Below the pieces are notes generated by a model, which saw only the letters and a list, made by a program, of their open reading frames with translations, did no database searches and was not told the origin of the DNA. The position numbers and the translations under genes were made by a program. This document shows positions 1 to 8,782 of a stretch of 64,000 nucleotides of DNA, in pieces (the stretch's first letter is position 1; every line of letters begins with the position of its first letter). Source of the DNA: CAWELS01 sp964468205 (GTDB taxonomy: Bacteria; Acidobacteriota; Terriglobia; Bryobacterales; Bryobacteraceae). The DNA lies in NCBI GenBank assembly GCA_964468205.1, contig CAYXVG010000013.1:1-64000 (forward strand), written 5' to 3'.

Positions 1-2
1 GC

Positions 3-998
3 CGCGCCGGGAGAATCTTTGTGGTCACGACCCAGGATGTGTGGGATCTCCACGGATCTCGGCTCGCCGGCGCTTTAGAAGGCCGTGACTACTCGATTCT
101 CTTCTTCCCGGGCGGGGAGGAACGCAAGCGGCTCTCCGAGGTAGAGCGGCTGGCCGAGGAAATGGTGGCTGCGGGCGGCGACCGCTCCAGCATCGTCGTC
201 ACCTTCGGGGGCGGCATCGTCGACGACCTCGGCGGGTTCTTGGCCGCCAGCTTTATGCGCGGCGTGCCGGTTATCCAGATCCCGACCACGCTGCTCGCAC
301 AAGTGGACGCCGGCGTCGGCGGCAAGACAGGCGTGAATCTCACCGCCGGCAAGAACCTCTTCGGGGCGTTCCACCAGCCCCTCGCCGTGCTCACCGATCC
401 GGAGGTGCTCGCCACGCTCCCGGATCGCGAATACCGTGCCGGTCTTTACGAGGTGCTGAAGACCGGCGTCATCCGGAGCAAACGGTTGTTCGACCTCATG
501 GCGGAGGAGCGCGCACGGGTGTTGGCCAAGGATCCGGCCGTGGTCGAAGAGATGGTCGCCCAGTCGGTTGAGATCAAAAGCGAAGTGGTGAGCGCCGACG
601 AAAAGGAAAGCGACCTTCGGCGGATCTTGAACTTCGGTCACACTCTGGGTCACGCCCTCGAGGCCGAGACTGCCTATGCGCGACTACTCCACGGGGAAGC
701 TGTAGCGTTCGGGATGCGCGCCGCAACTCATCTGGCGATGCTGCGCGGCGAACTCGACGAGGCCGCCGGCCGGCTCATCAACGAAACCATCGGACGCTAC
801 GGCCCGATCCCAAGCCTCGACGGGATTCAGCCCGCCAATCTGGTGGCCCGGCTGAAGAGCGACAAGAAAACGGTGCAGGGAACCGTCCATTTCGTCCTGC
901 CGGTGCGCATCGGCGATGTCAAGGTAGTCTCCGGCATCGAGGACTACGTCGTTGAGCAGGCTGTCCGGCAGACACTTGACGAGATCGCGGCCGGATGA
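3..998 (+). CDS. aroB: 3-dehydroquinate synthase (5' partial)
   Basis: Converts DAHP to 3-dehydroquinate, the second step of the shikimate pathway, in the cytoplasm with NAD+ and a divalent metal. The reading frame is open to the window edge, so the true start lies upstream. The GTG at 21 is an internal codon, and the visible 325 residues after it fall short of the usual 350-370. Counted from that GTG, the glycine-rich NAD site GGGIVDDLGG is at 63-72. Metal ligands of the family are visible as E144 (GLYEVLK), H207/H211 (NFGHTLGH) and H224 (LLHGEA). The stop overlaps the next ATG by 4 bp, so translation is probably coupled with the methyltransferase gene. Confidence 0.95.
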   Translation, partial: RAGRIFVVTTQDVWDLHGSRLAGALEGRDYSILFFPGGEERKRLSEVERLAEEMVAAGGDRSSIVVTFGGGIVDDLGGFLAASFMRGVPVIQIPTTLLAQVDAGVGGKTGVNLTAGKNLFGAFHQPLAVLTDPEVLATLPDREYRAGLYEVLKTGVIRSKRLFDLMAEERARVLAKDPAVVEEMVAQSVEIKSEVVSADEKESDLRRILNFGHTLGHALEAETAYARLLHGEAVAFGMRAATHLAMLRGELDEAAGRLINETIGRYGPIPSLDGIQPANLVARLKSDKKTVQGTVHFVLPVRIGDVKVVSGIEDYVVEQAVRQTLDEIAAG

Positions 999-1729
999 GC
1001 GTTGGCGCTTCGCCACCGGGAGTCCGCGGGGAGGAGCAGACCGCCCGCTGGGTACGGTCAATGTTCGGCCGGGTGGCGCACCGGTATGACCTACTGAACC
1101 ATCTACTTTCGTTCCAGGCTGACCGCTATTGGCGCTGGCGCACGGTGCGGCGCCTGCGGCCTATTCTCCAATCACCGGAGGCCGTTGTCCTGGATATCTG
1201 CTGCGGCAGCGGAGACCTTACCGTGGCCCTCCGGCGCACCGGGCGGGCGCGGGTTTTCGGTAGTGACTTCTGCCACCCGATGCTCCTGGAGGCGCAGCCG
1301 AAGGATGGCGGCTCGCTGGCCCCGTGGCTGTTCGAAGCGGACGCCCTGCGCCTGCCCGTCCCGGACGGTTCGCTCGATCTGATTACCGCCGCGTTCGGCT
1401 TCCGCAACCTGGTTAACTACCAGGCCGGTCTGGCCGAGATGAAACGGGCGCTCAAACCGGGTGGGACAGCGGCGATACTCGAATTCTCGATGCCGCCCAA
1501 CGCTCTGTTCCGGAGACTGTACGGCTTCTATTCGGCGAAGGTGCTGCCCGCCATCGGGGGACTGATCTCCGGCTCCCGCGAGGCCTACGCCTACCTGCCG
1601 GATTCGGTGCGCAAGTTCCCGGACGCCCCGCGGCTGGCGGCAGCGATGGAGGCGGCCGGCTTTCGCGAGGTCCGGTTTGACTACATGACCGGCGGCATCG
1701 TCGCTCTGCACACTGGCGTCGCCCGGTAA
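995..1729 (+). CDS. menG: Demethylmenaquinone/ubiquinone biosynthesis C-methyltransferase
   Basis: SAM-dependent class I methyltransferase of the UbiE/MenG family, 244 residues, the normal length. It performs the final ring C-methylation of menaquinone, or the equivalent ubiquinone step. The N-terminal segment VRSMFGRVAHRYDLLNHLLS is the UbiE family signature. The SAM motif I VLDICCGSGDL lies at 65-75, and the family motif FGFRNLVN follows later. It overlaps aroB by 4 bp. Linkage to a chorismate-forming pathway fits quinone synthesis. Whether the product is menaquinone or ubiquinone cannot be told from this sequence; menaquinone is assumed from the likely phylum. Confidence 0.92.
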   Translation: MSVGASPPGVRGEEQTARWVRSMFGRVAHRYDLLNHLLSFQADRYWRWRTVRRLRPILQSPEAVVLDICCGSGDLTVALRRTGRARVFGSDFCHPMLLEAQPKDGGSLAPWLFEADALRLPVPDGSLDLITAAFGFRNLVNYQAGLAEMKRALKPGGTAAILEFSMPPNALFRRLYGFYSAKVLPAIGGLISGSREAYAYLPDSVRKFPDAPRLAAAMEAAGFREVRFDYMTGGIVALHTGVAR

Positions 1730-1739
1730 ACCCAGCCAG

Positions 1740-3161
1740 TTATCGGACGGCTGCTAGACTCTCCAGCCTCTCCACCGTCTGCTCGATGTCACTCTCCGTC
1801 GCGCGGGGGTTGATCGTGCAGAAGCGGAGCGTCTTGCGGCCGCGCAACACCGTGGTGGTGACGGCGGCGAAGCCGTCCTGGAACATGGCGCGGGCCAGCC
1901 GGGTGTTGAGCCGGTCCAACTCCTCGTCCCCGTGGCCGGCGGGAGCGTAGCGGAAGCAGACGATAGCCATGTGGGCGGGCGAGACAATCTGCCAAACCGG
2001 CGACTGCCGCAGCCGCGCTTCGGCGAAGCGGGCCAGTGCGAAGCCCCGGGCCATCGCTTCGCGGAAAGCGGCCACGCCGAAGATCTGAAGCGAGAGCCAG
2101 AGCTTCAGGGCCCGAAAGCTCCGGGTGAGTTCCACGCCGTAATCGCAGAAGTTGACGCCAGCCTGTTCGTGGACGTCGGCAAGATACTCCGGGAAAATGC
2201 GAAACGTATCGGCTAGCAGATTGCCGTTGCGCACCAGCACGCAGCCGAGGCCGAAGGGCTGGAAGAGCCATTTATGCGGGTCGATCGCCAACGAGTCGGC
2301 TTCGCCGAGGCCCGCCAGTAGCCGTCGGCCTTCTTCGCAGAGCGTGGCCGCCGCTCCATAAGCGCCGTCCGTGTGCAGCCAAAGATCGTGCTCCCGGCAG
2401 AAGACTGCCAGCTCGCCTAGCGGGTCGACCGCGCCGGTGTTCGTCGTGCCGGCATTGGCGACGACGCAGAAGGGCCTTTTCCCGGCTGCGCGGTCTTCGC
2501 GGACCGCGCCGGCCAGGGCGGGCAGCGAGAGACGGTAGGCTTCGTCGGAGGGCAACTTGCGGATCTGGGCGGGCTGGAAGCCGAGCACCCGCAAAGCCCG
2601 TTCCACGGACGAATGCGTTTGATCGGAATAGTAGACGGCGGCGCCGTTGACCTCGTCGTTGAGCCGCTGCCGTCTGGCCGTGGCGAGGGCTGTGAGGTTC
2701 GCCGCCGAGCCCCCGCTGACGAATACGCCGGCTGCTTGCTCCGGCAGCCCGCAGGTCTCCCGCAGCCAGTTCAACGTAGCCAGCTCGATCACCGCGGGTC
2801 CGGAGGCCTCCATCCAGGCGCCGGCAAACGCGTTTATGCCCGACGTGAGGGACTCGGCGAGTACGCTCACCAGGTTCGAAGGGCTGGGAACGAAGCAGAA
2901 AAAACGCGGGTGAGTCGGCCGCATCATGTGCGGGAAGACTTCTTCGAGCAGGTGGTCGAGCGCCGCATCCGGCGGAACGCCCTGCTCCGGGAAGCTGGAC
3001 TTTCGGGCCGCAGCCGTGGAGTCCCAATCGAGCATTCCGGTGGCCGGCAGATCCCGCAGGGATTGTTGATAGTCGAGCAACGCGTCGACGATTCGATAGC
3101 CGAACCGTCGCAACTCCTCGGGAGGCAGTTCGAGGGCGGAGGCGGGAGGCGTAGTGCTCAT
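1740..3161 (-). CDS. PLP-dependent group II decarboxylase (aromatic amino-acid/glutamate decarboxylase family)
   Basis: Fold-type I PLP enzyme of 473 residues in the pyridoxal-dependent decarboxylase family (DDC/TDC/GAD type). The Schiff-base lysine is K297 in the motif IDPHKWLFQP, D265 in HTDGAYG would pair with the pyridine nitrogen, and H183 in SDQTHSS is the ring-stacking histidine. The substrate cannot be assigned; an aromatic L-amino acid is the commonest family choice. It is the last gene of the minus-strand run and overlaps the upstream DUF2103-like gene by 4 bp (ATGA). The gene ends 10 bp from the convergent methyltransferase stop. Confidence 0.88.
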   Translation of the reverse strand: MSTTPPASALELPPEELRRFGYRIVDALLDYQQSLRDLPATGMLDWDSTAAARKSSFPEQGVPPDAALDHLLEEVFPHMMRPTHPRFFCFVPSPSNLVSVLAESLTSGINAFAGAWMEASGPAVIELATLNWLRETCGLPEQAAGVFVSGGSAANLTALATARRQRLNDEVNGAAVYYSDQTHSSVERALRVLGFQPAQIRKLPSDEAYRLSLPALAGAVREDRAAGKRPFCVVANAGTTNTGAVDPLGELAVFCREHDLWLHTDGAYGAAATLCEEGRRLLAGLGEADSLAIDPHKWLFQPFGLGCVLVRNGNLLADTFRIFPEYLADVHEQAGVNFCDYGVELTRSFRALKLWLSLQIFGVAAFREAMARGFALARFAEARLRQSPVWQIVSPAHMAIVCFRYAPAGHGDEELDRLNTRLARAMFQDGFAAVTTTVLRGRKTLRFCTINPRATESDIEQTVERLESLAAVR

Positions 3162-3472
3162 TTCATCTCACTCAAAACCTGGCGAACGGCCGCCTCCAGT
3201 TTGCTCTTGTCCCAGGTGGTGCTGATGAACAGCTCCTGCCGTTCGCCCGCGGAGAGGGCGATCGCCTTCCAACCGTTCGCCGTTGGAACGGTGACGCGAA
3301 TCTTGACCGGACCCCGCGCGTCGCGCACTTTCCGGATCACGCCGGGGACGATCGAACGGATCCCGCTGTTGCGCTCGAGCAGCAACTCCAGAACTTCCTG
3401 CAGCCTTCCGATAATCCGGTGCTCGATCTTCAGCCGGCCTTGCACTTTTCGCAATCTCAATCGATTTTCCAC
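3158..3472 (-). CDS. DUF2103-like small protein
   Basis: A 104-residue basic protein with a GTG start preceded by a purine-rich GGGGAAGGGT. The central part (GIRSIVPGVIRKVR, then IRVTVPTANGWKAIAL and QELFIST) resembles the DUF2103 family as I remember it, a group of small predicted metal-binding proteins of unknown function. No catalytic motif can be named. It overlaps pcm by 16 bp and the decarboxylase by 4 bp, so it sits in the middle of a co-transcribed run. Coding reality is supported by this tight packing and the conserved-looking core. The family assignment rests on memory only. Confidence 0.6.
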   Translation of the reverse strand: MENRLRLRKVQGRLKIEHRIIGRLQEVLELLLERNSGIRSIVPGVIRKVRDARGPVKIRVTVPTANGWKAIALSAGERQELFISTTWDKSKLEAAVRQVLSEMK

Positions 3473-4113
3473 CCTTCCCCGCCCCGAAGCGGAACAAATC
3501 GGCAGTGCGCGGCAACGCGCGATTGGGTCCTGCCGCCGGACTTCGTTACGACTAGCAGTTCCTGCTCGTCCAGCGACCCGACCGGGATCACCATCCGCCC
3601 GCCATCGGCCAGTTGATCCAGCAGCGCGGCCGGAACGGCCGGCGCGGCGGCGGCCACCGAGATCGCGCCGAACGGGGCTCTTTCCGGCAGCCCGAGTGAT
3701 CCGTCACCGGTCACAACCTCCACGCGGCCGCGGAAGCCGGTCGCTTCCAAATTTCGCCGGGCAGCGGCGGCGAGCTCGCTGACAAGCTCGACGGTGATGA
3801 CATGCGCCGCGACCGAGGCGAGAACCGCGGCGTGATAGCCGCACCCGGCGCCAACCTCGAGGACCGTCTCGGTACCCTCCAGCGCGAGTTCCTGCACCAT
3901 CCGGGCGATCATATATGGCTGCGAGATGGTCTGATTAGAACCGATGCAGAGCGGCTCGTCCTCGTAGCTCCGCTCACGGTAGGGTTCCGGCACGAAGATC
4001 TCGCGCGGAATCGTTCCCATTGCCGCCAGCACGCGCTCGTCGTGGATGCCCCGGCGCCTTAGCTGCGCTGAAACCATCCACTCGCGCTTCGCTTCCCAAC
4101 CTGATTCGGCCAC
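3457..4113 (-). CDS. pcm: Protein-L-isoaspartate O-methyltransferase
   Basis: Repairs isoaspartyl residues in damaged proteins by SAM-dependent carboxyl methylation; cytoplasmic. It is 218 residues with a GTG start behind GGAAGG. Family hallmarks are the N-terminal RRGIHDERVLAAMGTIPRE, the GSNQTISQPYMIARM substrate loop (58-72), and SAM motif I VLEVGAGCGYHAAVLA at 84-99. The later GGRMVIPVG motif closes the core. It lies 41 bp downstream of the tamB-like gene and overlaps the next gene by 16 bp. Confidence 0.93.
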   Translation of the reverse strand: MAESGWEAKREWMVSAQLRRRGIHDERVLAAMGTIPREIFVPEPYRERSYEDEPLCIGSNQTISQPYMIARMVQELALEGTETVLEVGAGCGYHAAVLASVAAHVITVELVSELAAAARRNLEATGFRGRVEVVTGDGSLGLPERAPFGAISVAAAAPAVPAALLDQLADGGRMVIPVGSLDEQELLVVTKSGGRTQSRVAAHCRFVPLRGGEGWKID

Positions 4114-4154
4114 TGTAACCTTCCCTTATTGTTGACCGCCCGCCGAAGCGCCCG

Positions 4155-7100
4155 CTACTTGAAGCGCCGCCGGTAGATGAAGTCCATGCCGAATACGCCG
4201 TTTGAGTCCCGGATGACGTACACAGACCAGTCTGGTAGGAAGTTCCACTCGACACGGACGATCTGCTGCTGAGTCTGAGTCAGGTTGGTGACATAGGTGA
4301 GGGCGATGTCGCGGGACACCTGCTGCTCGATGGTGACGTGGGTCTCCGGCGTGTTGTCGACACCGGTTAGCTGCGGGTCGATCTTGATGCGGCTTACGCC
4401 GAAGAAGCGTTGCAGCCGGCTCGAAACCGGGGCGGTGAGAGCGTGTCCCAGGAAGCTGCTGCCGCCGGCCTGGAAGTAGTTCGTTCCCGCCGGATTTGAG
4501 GTGCTGGGAGAGCCGGCGTAGGTGGGCGCCCGGCCGACCGTGAGCAGCGCAATGATCTCCTGCGACTGCAGCGGCGGGTCCGAGCGGTATGAGAAATTAA
4601 GCTTGTCTAGCGGTCCGGAGAAGTTCATCATCACCGTGAAGCCCCGGATGCGCGTTTCCAGGTCCATTGCGACGACGGGCTCGATCTTGACCGGATTGAA
4701 GAAGTTGACCTCCCCCTGGACGATGTCATACCGGTTTCCAAAGAACTGAATTTCCCCGCGATTAATGCCGACCCGGCCAAGCAGCACCGGGCGTACCACC
4801 GTGCCTCGCAGCCGCAGCTCCGCTTCCAACTCCACGTCACGGGTCAAAGAAGTGAGGATCTCGGCATTGGCGGCGGTGGTGATGTTCAGATCAAACTGCA
4901 TGCCACGAAGGAACGGATTGGAAATCTCGGTGGCGGGACGCGCCCGGGCCGAATCCGAGAGTATGCTGCCCAGGTCGGACTCAGGGTTAAACGAGGCGCG
5001 CGTTACCTGGACGTCGCCGGACAGAAGGCTTCGCGTCGAGGTGCCGGTGAGGTCGAGGCCAGCGTTCAGCAGAGTGCTGACGCCTTCAGGGTAGCGAACA
5101 CGGACCCGCTCCGCCTTCGCCTGCAAGCGATATACCCACTCCTCTCCGCCGAAGCCGATGAAGCCATCCAGCTCGAGGTTTCCGCCGCCGGTTTTGGAGG
5201 TAAACTTCTCGATCGTGGCGCGGGTTCGGTTGAAAAGTATGGCCCCGTTCACCTGCTCAAGGCCATTCGGAAGATCGCGCAGGTAGAAAGACGCGTCATC
5301 GAACAGCAAGTGGCCGTTTACCTGAGGTTGCAGAAGAGAACCGCGGATAACCGTGTCGATTGTGGAGCCACCCTCGGCCAAGAGGTCGTTCCGGAAGGCG
5401 GTGAGCACGGCGAGGTCAACCGCGCCTTTGACCTGCAGATTCCAAGGATTCCGCCGCAGGTAGGATAGAGTTCCTTCAATCTCCAGGTCGGTATCCGCCG
5501 AGCGGATTCGCGCGGATTCCACCGAGACCCGCGACGGTTCAATCGCCAGCAGGACCGAACCCTCGTTTCGCATCGTGAGATCGCGGTCGGTGGCGGGCTC
5601 GCCAACGGCAGGGGTTACTTCGAGGCGTGTAATCTTTGCCAACCCCCGCCACTCGGAAGGCCTCAGAACCGGTCCCACGAATCCGATTTCACCGTCGAGC
5701 GAACCAACGACGTAGATGTCCGTCTCCGGCCCGCCGAAAAGCCCCAGGGTCTGGAGAGCGTCCAGAGTGAGATTGGAGAAGGTCACTTGGCCCAGGCCAA
5801 ACGATGTGCGGTCGAGATCCCACTGCGCATTGGAGCGAATTGTGGCTTCCTGCACCCCCGCCTCGGCCCTCACGATGAGGATGTTGCGCCGCATTTCCGC
5901 GGTGATTTCCGCCGCGCCCAGGGGGCGGTCGTTTAGCGAAAGTTCCGCCACCGAGACCTTTCCCTCCAACGAGCCGAGCCTCGCCTCGCCATCACCGAAG
6001 CGCAAGTTACCGGACAAACCCCCGCGAACGGCCGCGTCCAGGCCTTTGGATACCTCGCGGACCGCCTCGAACTGATTCAGGCGGAATCGTTCGGCGGAGG
6101 CGTTGAATGTGAGCTCGCCGCTGGACCAACCTTGTGCGTCCGGGATGTAGGAGCCGCCAACCCGCATTTCGCCGGAGGCGGCTCGGACATATCCCTGTTG
6201 GATCCTCAGCCCCTCCTTCGAAAGATGAAATGCCGCGCCCGCGCGGTCAATGCGCTCCCCGTATGCCGTGATATCCTGCGCCTGCGCCTGTCCCGTGAGA
6301 ACGGGGCCATCGAGTGTGCCGGCGAGACGTGCCAAACCGGTGACCGCGCCGTCTAACGGCAGCTCTCGGCGGGCCATGGAAAGAAAGGTCGCGAGGCTGC
6401 CCGCGGGAATCTGGAACTCCCCGGAGATCGCGCTTTCAGGTTGATAGCGCCACCTGCCGAGGGACAATTCGAAGTCGCCGTGAACTTCCGTCTCCTCGTG
6501 GCGGAGGGTGAGGCTTCGCAAGCGGAGACGATTCCGTTCCAGGTCGAAGTCGGCGGCGCCGCTTTCGATCAAGCGGCCCTGATACTCAAAGGGGCCGGCC
6601 GCGACATGCCCGGCGATCCGAACCTGGTCGAAGATGCCGGTGATGAGACCGCCGAATTGAGCCACCCCGTTCCTCAGCGCCACCGGAAACGGGTCTGGCG
6701 GTGTGATTCCGAAGATTCCCAGCGGCGGCAGAATCTCAGGCAGGTTCTCCGTGTAAGCGCTCAGTTGAAGGCCTTCCTTGAGGGTTCCGGAAAAACCAAT
6801 CCGGCTGGAGCCGACGGACAGTGTGGACTCTTGGAACGAGACGTCCCCCACCTCGGTGTCGAATTCGGTTTGAACGAATCCTTCGACGGTGGGTGAGGGA
6901 CCATGCGGCTGAATCGTGAGGCCGGCAGTGCCGGAGACAGGTCCGCGGAGCGCCCCGCTCACCTGAACCGGGCCGTTGAAGACGCCATTCCACCCGAGGG
7001 GGCGTAGCTTCACTCGAGGCAGAATCCGCGCGATGGCGAAATCGGCAATTTTTCCATGAACCTCGAACGACTGAAGCGAGCGAACCGTCGCCGACCCTGC

Positions 7101-8135
7101 AAAACGCCCGCCCATCGTGGTCGCGGTCAGATTAGGAAGCTCAATCGTCTCCGGTCCTGCCCGCACACTCCCGGCGGCGCCGATGCCATCGATATTCACC
7201 CGCCCCGTCCGGACGGCCAAGCCGGCGGCTGTCATCTCGCCCGTGACGGAGAACTCCTCCGAGTTCGGATACTCGAGGCTTCCGTTGAAACGGACGGAGC
7301 CCGTGGGCTCGACCGGCAAGCGCAGGGGATCCTTCAGGTCGCTGATGGCCATGTCTGCCGAAAGCGTCAGATTCGCGGTGAAGCCATCTCCAGTCTCCAG
7401 CCGGCCGCTGGTCTCAAGAGCCGAGCCCTCCGTGGCGAAGTTCGCCCGCTCGATGGTCACGGTTCCGCGCTCATAGGTAAAGGCGGCTTCCGCGTCAAAG
7501 GCGACCGGCGTGGACCACGGCTCCCGAGCCGCCATCTGCTGCCACGCAACCTCGACACCGTAGCCAGCGAGCGAGGGCAGGAACTCAGCCGATACCGCCA
7601 GGCGTTTCCCCTCGAGATCAAGGCCGCCCCCGGAGTCCTCGTAGCGCCAGGTTCCATCGGCCAGACGGAACTCGCCGGCCGCGAGTCGAAGAATCAGCCC
7701 CGCGTAGTCTCGAGACGGGCCTTCGCGCCCCAGCCGGTCCGGAAAGTTGAGGCGCCCATCGGGCATTCTTCTGAGCGAGAGAGCAGGTTGGTGGATTTCA
7801 ATCCGTTCCAGATCGACATCCCGCCGCAGGGCGGAGACAACTTTCAACTCGACAATGAGACGTGCGGCTTGAAACAGAGGGTCGCTACCGGCCACTTCAC
7901 GGCCGTGGATCTGGAAGCCACGCACCTCGGCGGTCAGCGTGCGCCAGTCAAAATTGAACTCCGCGATCTCGATATCGCCGCCGGTGGCCTTTTCCGCCTC
8001 CCGGATAATTCTCTGCCGGACCTGTTCACGGAACCAGTCAGATGAAACGACGACAACCACTGCTCCGAGAACGATGGCGAGCAGGGCGGCCACCGCCCCT
8101 GTCCACCGTAAGGCTTTGGCCAGGCGCCGGTTCAT
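4155..8135 (-). CDS. tamB: TamB/AsmA-like translocation and assembly module protein (DUF490)
   Basis: A 1326-residue envelope protein. One N-terminal transmembrane helix (about residues 13-31) anchors it in the inner membrane. A very long periplasmic region of repeated beta strands follows, and the last 350 residues form the TamB C-terminal domain (DUF490), ending in FGMDFIYRRRFK. TamB/AsmA-like proteins are thought to form a hydrophobic groove carrying phospholipids, or to assist TamA in outer-membrane insertion. It overlaps the SurA-like gene by 4 bp (ATGA) and lies two genes after an Omp85 protein, the classical TamA-TamB partnership. Family assignment is firm from architecture and context; the transported substrate is inferred. 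Confidence 0.85.
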   Translation of the reverse strand: MNRRLAKALRWTGAVAALLAIVLGAVVVVVSSDWFREQVRQRIIREAEKATGGDIEIAEFNFDWRTLTAEVRGFQIHGREVAGSDPLFQAARLIVELKVVSALRRDVDLERIEIHQPALSLRRMPDGRLNFPDRLGREGPSRDYAGLILRLAAGEFRLADGTWRYEDSGGGLDLEGKRLAVSAEFLPSLAGYGVEVAWQQMAAREPWSTPVAFDAEAAFTYERGTVTIERANFATEGSALETSGRLETGDGFTANLTLSADMAISDLKDPLRLPVEPTGSVRFNGSLEYPNSEEFSVTGEMTAAGLAVRTGRVNIDGIGAAGSVRAGPETIELPNLTATTMGGRFAGSATVRSLQSFEVHGKIADFAIARILPRVKLRPLGWNGVFNGPVQVSGALRGPVSGTAGLTIQPHGPSPTVEGFVQTEFDTEVGDVSFQESTLSVGSSRIGFSGTLKEGLQLSAYTENLPEILPPLGIFGITPPDPFPVALRNGVAQFGGLITGIFDQVRIAGHVAAGPFEYQGRLIESGAADFDLERNRLRLRSLTLRHEETEVHGDFELSLGRWRYQPESAISGEFQIPAGSLATFLSMARRELPLDGAVTGLARLAGTLDGPVLTGQAQAQDITAYGERIDRAGAAFHLSKEGLRIQQGYVRAASGEMRVGGSYIPDAQGWSSGELTFNASAERFRLNQFEAVREVSKGLDAAVRGGLSGNLRFGDGEARLGSLEGKVSVAELSLNDRPLGAAEITAEMRRNILIVRAEAGVQEATIRSNAQWDLDRTSFGLGQVTFSNLTLDALQTLGLFGGPETDIYVVGSLDGEIGFVGPVLRPSEWRGLAKITRLEVTPAVGEPATDRDLTMRNEGSVLLAIEPSRVSVESARIRSADTDLEIEGTLSYLRRNPWNLQVKGAVDLAVLTAFRNDLLAEGGSTIDTVIRGSLLQPQVNGHLLFDDASFYLRDLPNGLEQVNGAILFNRTRATIEKFTSKTGGGNLELDGFIGFGGEEWVYRLQAKAERVRVRYPEGVSTLLNAGLDLTGTSTRSLLSGDVQVTRASFNPESDLGSILSDSARARPATEISNPFLRGMQFDLNITTAANAEILTSLTRDVELEAELRLRGTVVRPVLLGRVGINRGEIQFFGNRYDIVQGEVNFFNPVKIEPVVAMDLETRIRGFTVMMNFSGPLDKLNFSYRSDPPLQSQEIIALLTVGRAPTYAGSPSTSNPAGTNYFQAGGSSFLGHALTAPVSSRLQRFFGVSRIKIDPQLTGVDNTPETHVTIEQQVSRDIALTYVTNLTQTQQQIVRVEWNFLPDWSVYVIRDSNGVFGMDFIYRRRFK

Positions 8136-8782
8136 TGGAAAGCCTCCTCGCGGTATTCGATCCTGGCCTGGGCCGCCGCTTGCTCCAGCCAGTTATCGAG
8201 CGCCGCATCCACTTGCCTCTGCGTTAGCAGACTCTCAATGTCGTCGCGCACGTCGTCGAGATCCGGAGGCGGAGCAGGGTTCCGCTTCGACCACTCGGGG
8301 ATAAACTCCGTCTGGTAGTATTTCTCAACCTCCTCGTCGGTGAGCGCGACGCCGGGCCGGAAGCGGAATTCGATGAAGCGAAGCAGCGTTAGTTGGAGCA
8401 GGATTGACTCGCGGAGGTCGGCGGCGGTAATGCCGTATTCCTCCAATGCCCGTTGATACTCTTCTTCGCCCAACGACCGGGCATCGCGAATCTCCGCCAG
8501 CACCTGTTCGGCTTCCTCCGGAGCCGGTGCGGGGTAGCGGCTGATCTCCATTTCCCGGCGCACCAGTACCTGCTCCACCATGCGCTCGGCGGCGGAGCGC
8601 ATCTTCGCGGAGCCAAAGTTCACCGGCTCTTGATTGAGAAACGCGGCCACCCTGATGTGATTGACGATGTCGCTCTGGGTGATCACCATCCGGTCCACGG
8701 TCACGGCGACCCGGTCGATGATTTCGGCTTGCCCGCCCGCGGCGGCGAGGAGAAGAAGCGAAATGAGCATCCAGGATCGCAT
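8132..8782 (-). CDS. SurA-N-like periplasmic chaperone lacking a PPIase domain
   Basis: A 216-residue exported protein with a signal peptide (MRSWMLISLLLLAAAGGQAE). The mature start IIDRVAVTVDRMVITQSDI is typical of SurA/PpiC/PrsA N-terminal domains, and the helices continue to about residue 160 (AAERMVEQVLVRREM, YQRALEEYGITAADLRESI, RFIEFRFRPGVALTDEEVEKYY). No parvulin domain follows; the protein ends after a short helical tail. It probably escorts outer-membrane proteins to the adjacent Omp85 machine. ATG 8782 is chosen over TTG 8785, because ATG 8782 overlaps the upstream stop as TGATG. It overlaps tamB by 4 bp. Confidence 0.8.
   Translation of the reverse strand: MRSWMLISLLLLAAAGGQAEIIDRVAVTVDRMVITQSDIVNHIRVAAFLNQEPVNFGSAKMRSAAERMVEQVLVRREMEISRYPAPAPEEAEQVLAEIRDARSLGEEEYQRALEEYGITAADLRESILLQLTLLRFIEFRFRPGVALTDEEVEKYYQTEFIPEWSKRNPAPPPDLDDVRDDIESLLTQRQVDAALDNWLEQAAAQARIEYREEAFQ

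Noticed and set aside
2613..3782. Plus-strand frame of 389 codons across three minus-strand genes
   Set aside because: It spans the decarboxylase, the DUF2103-like gene and pcm, all of which have recognisable motifs on the other strand.
7056..8045. Plus-strand frame of 329 codons opposite tamB
   Set aside because: Composition is arginine/proline-rich shadow sequence; the minus-strand TamB frame has signal anchor and domain structure.
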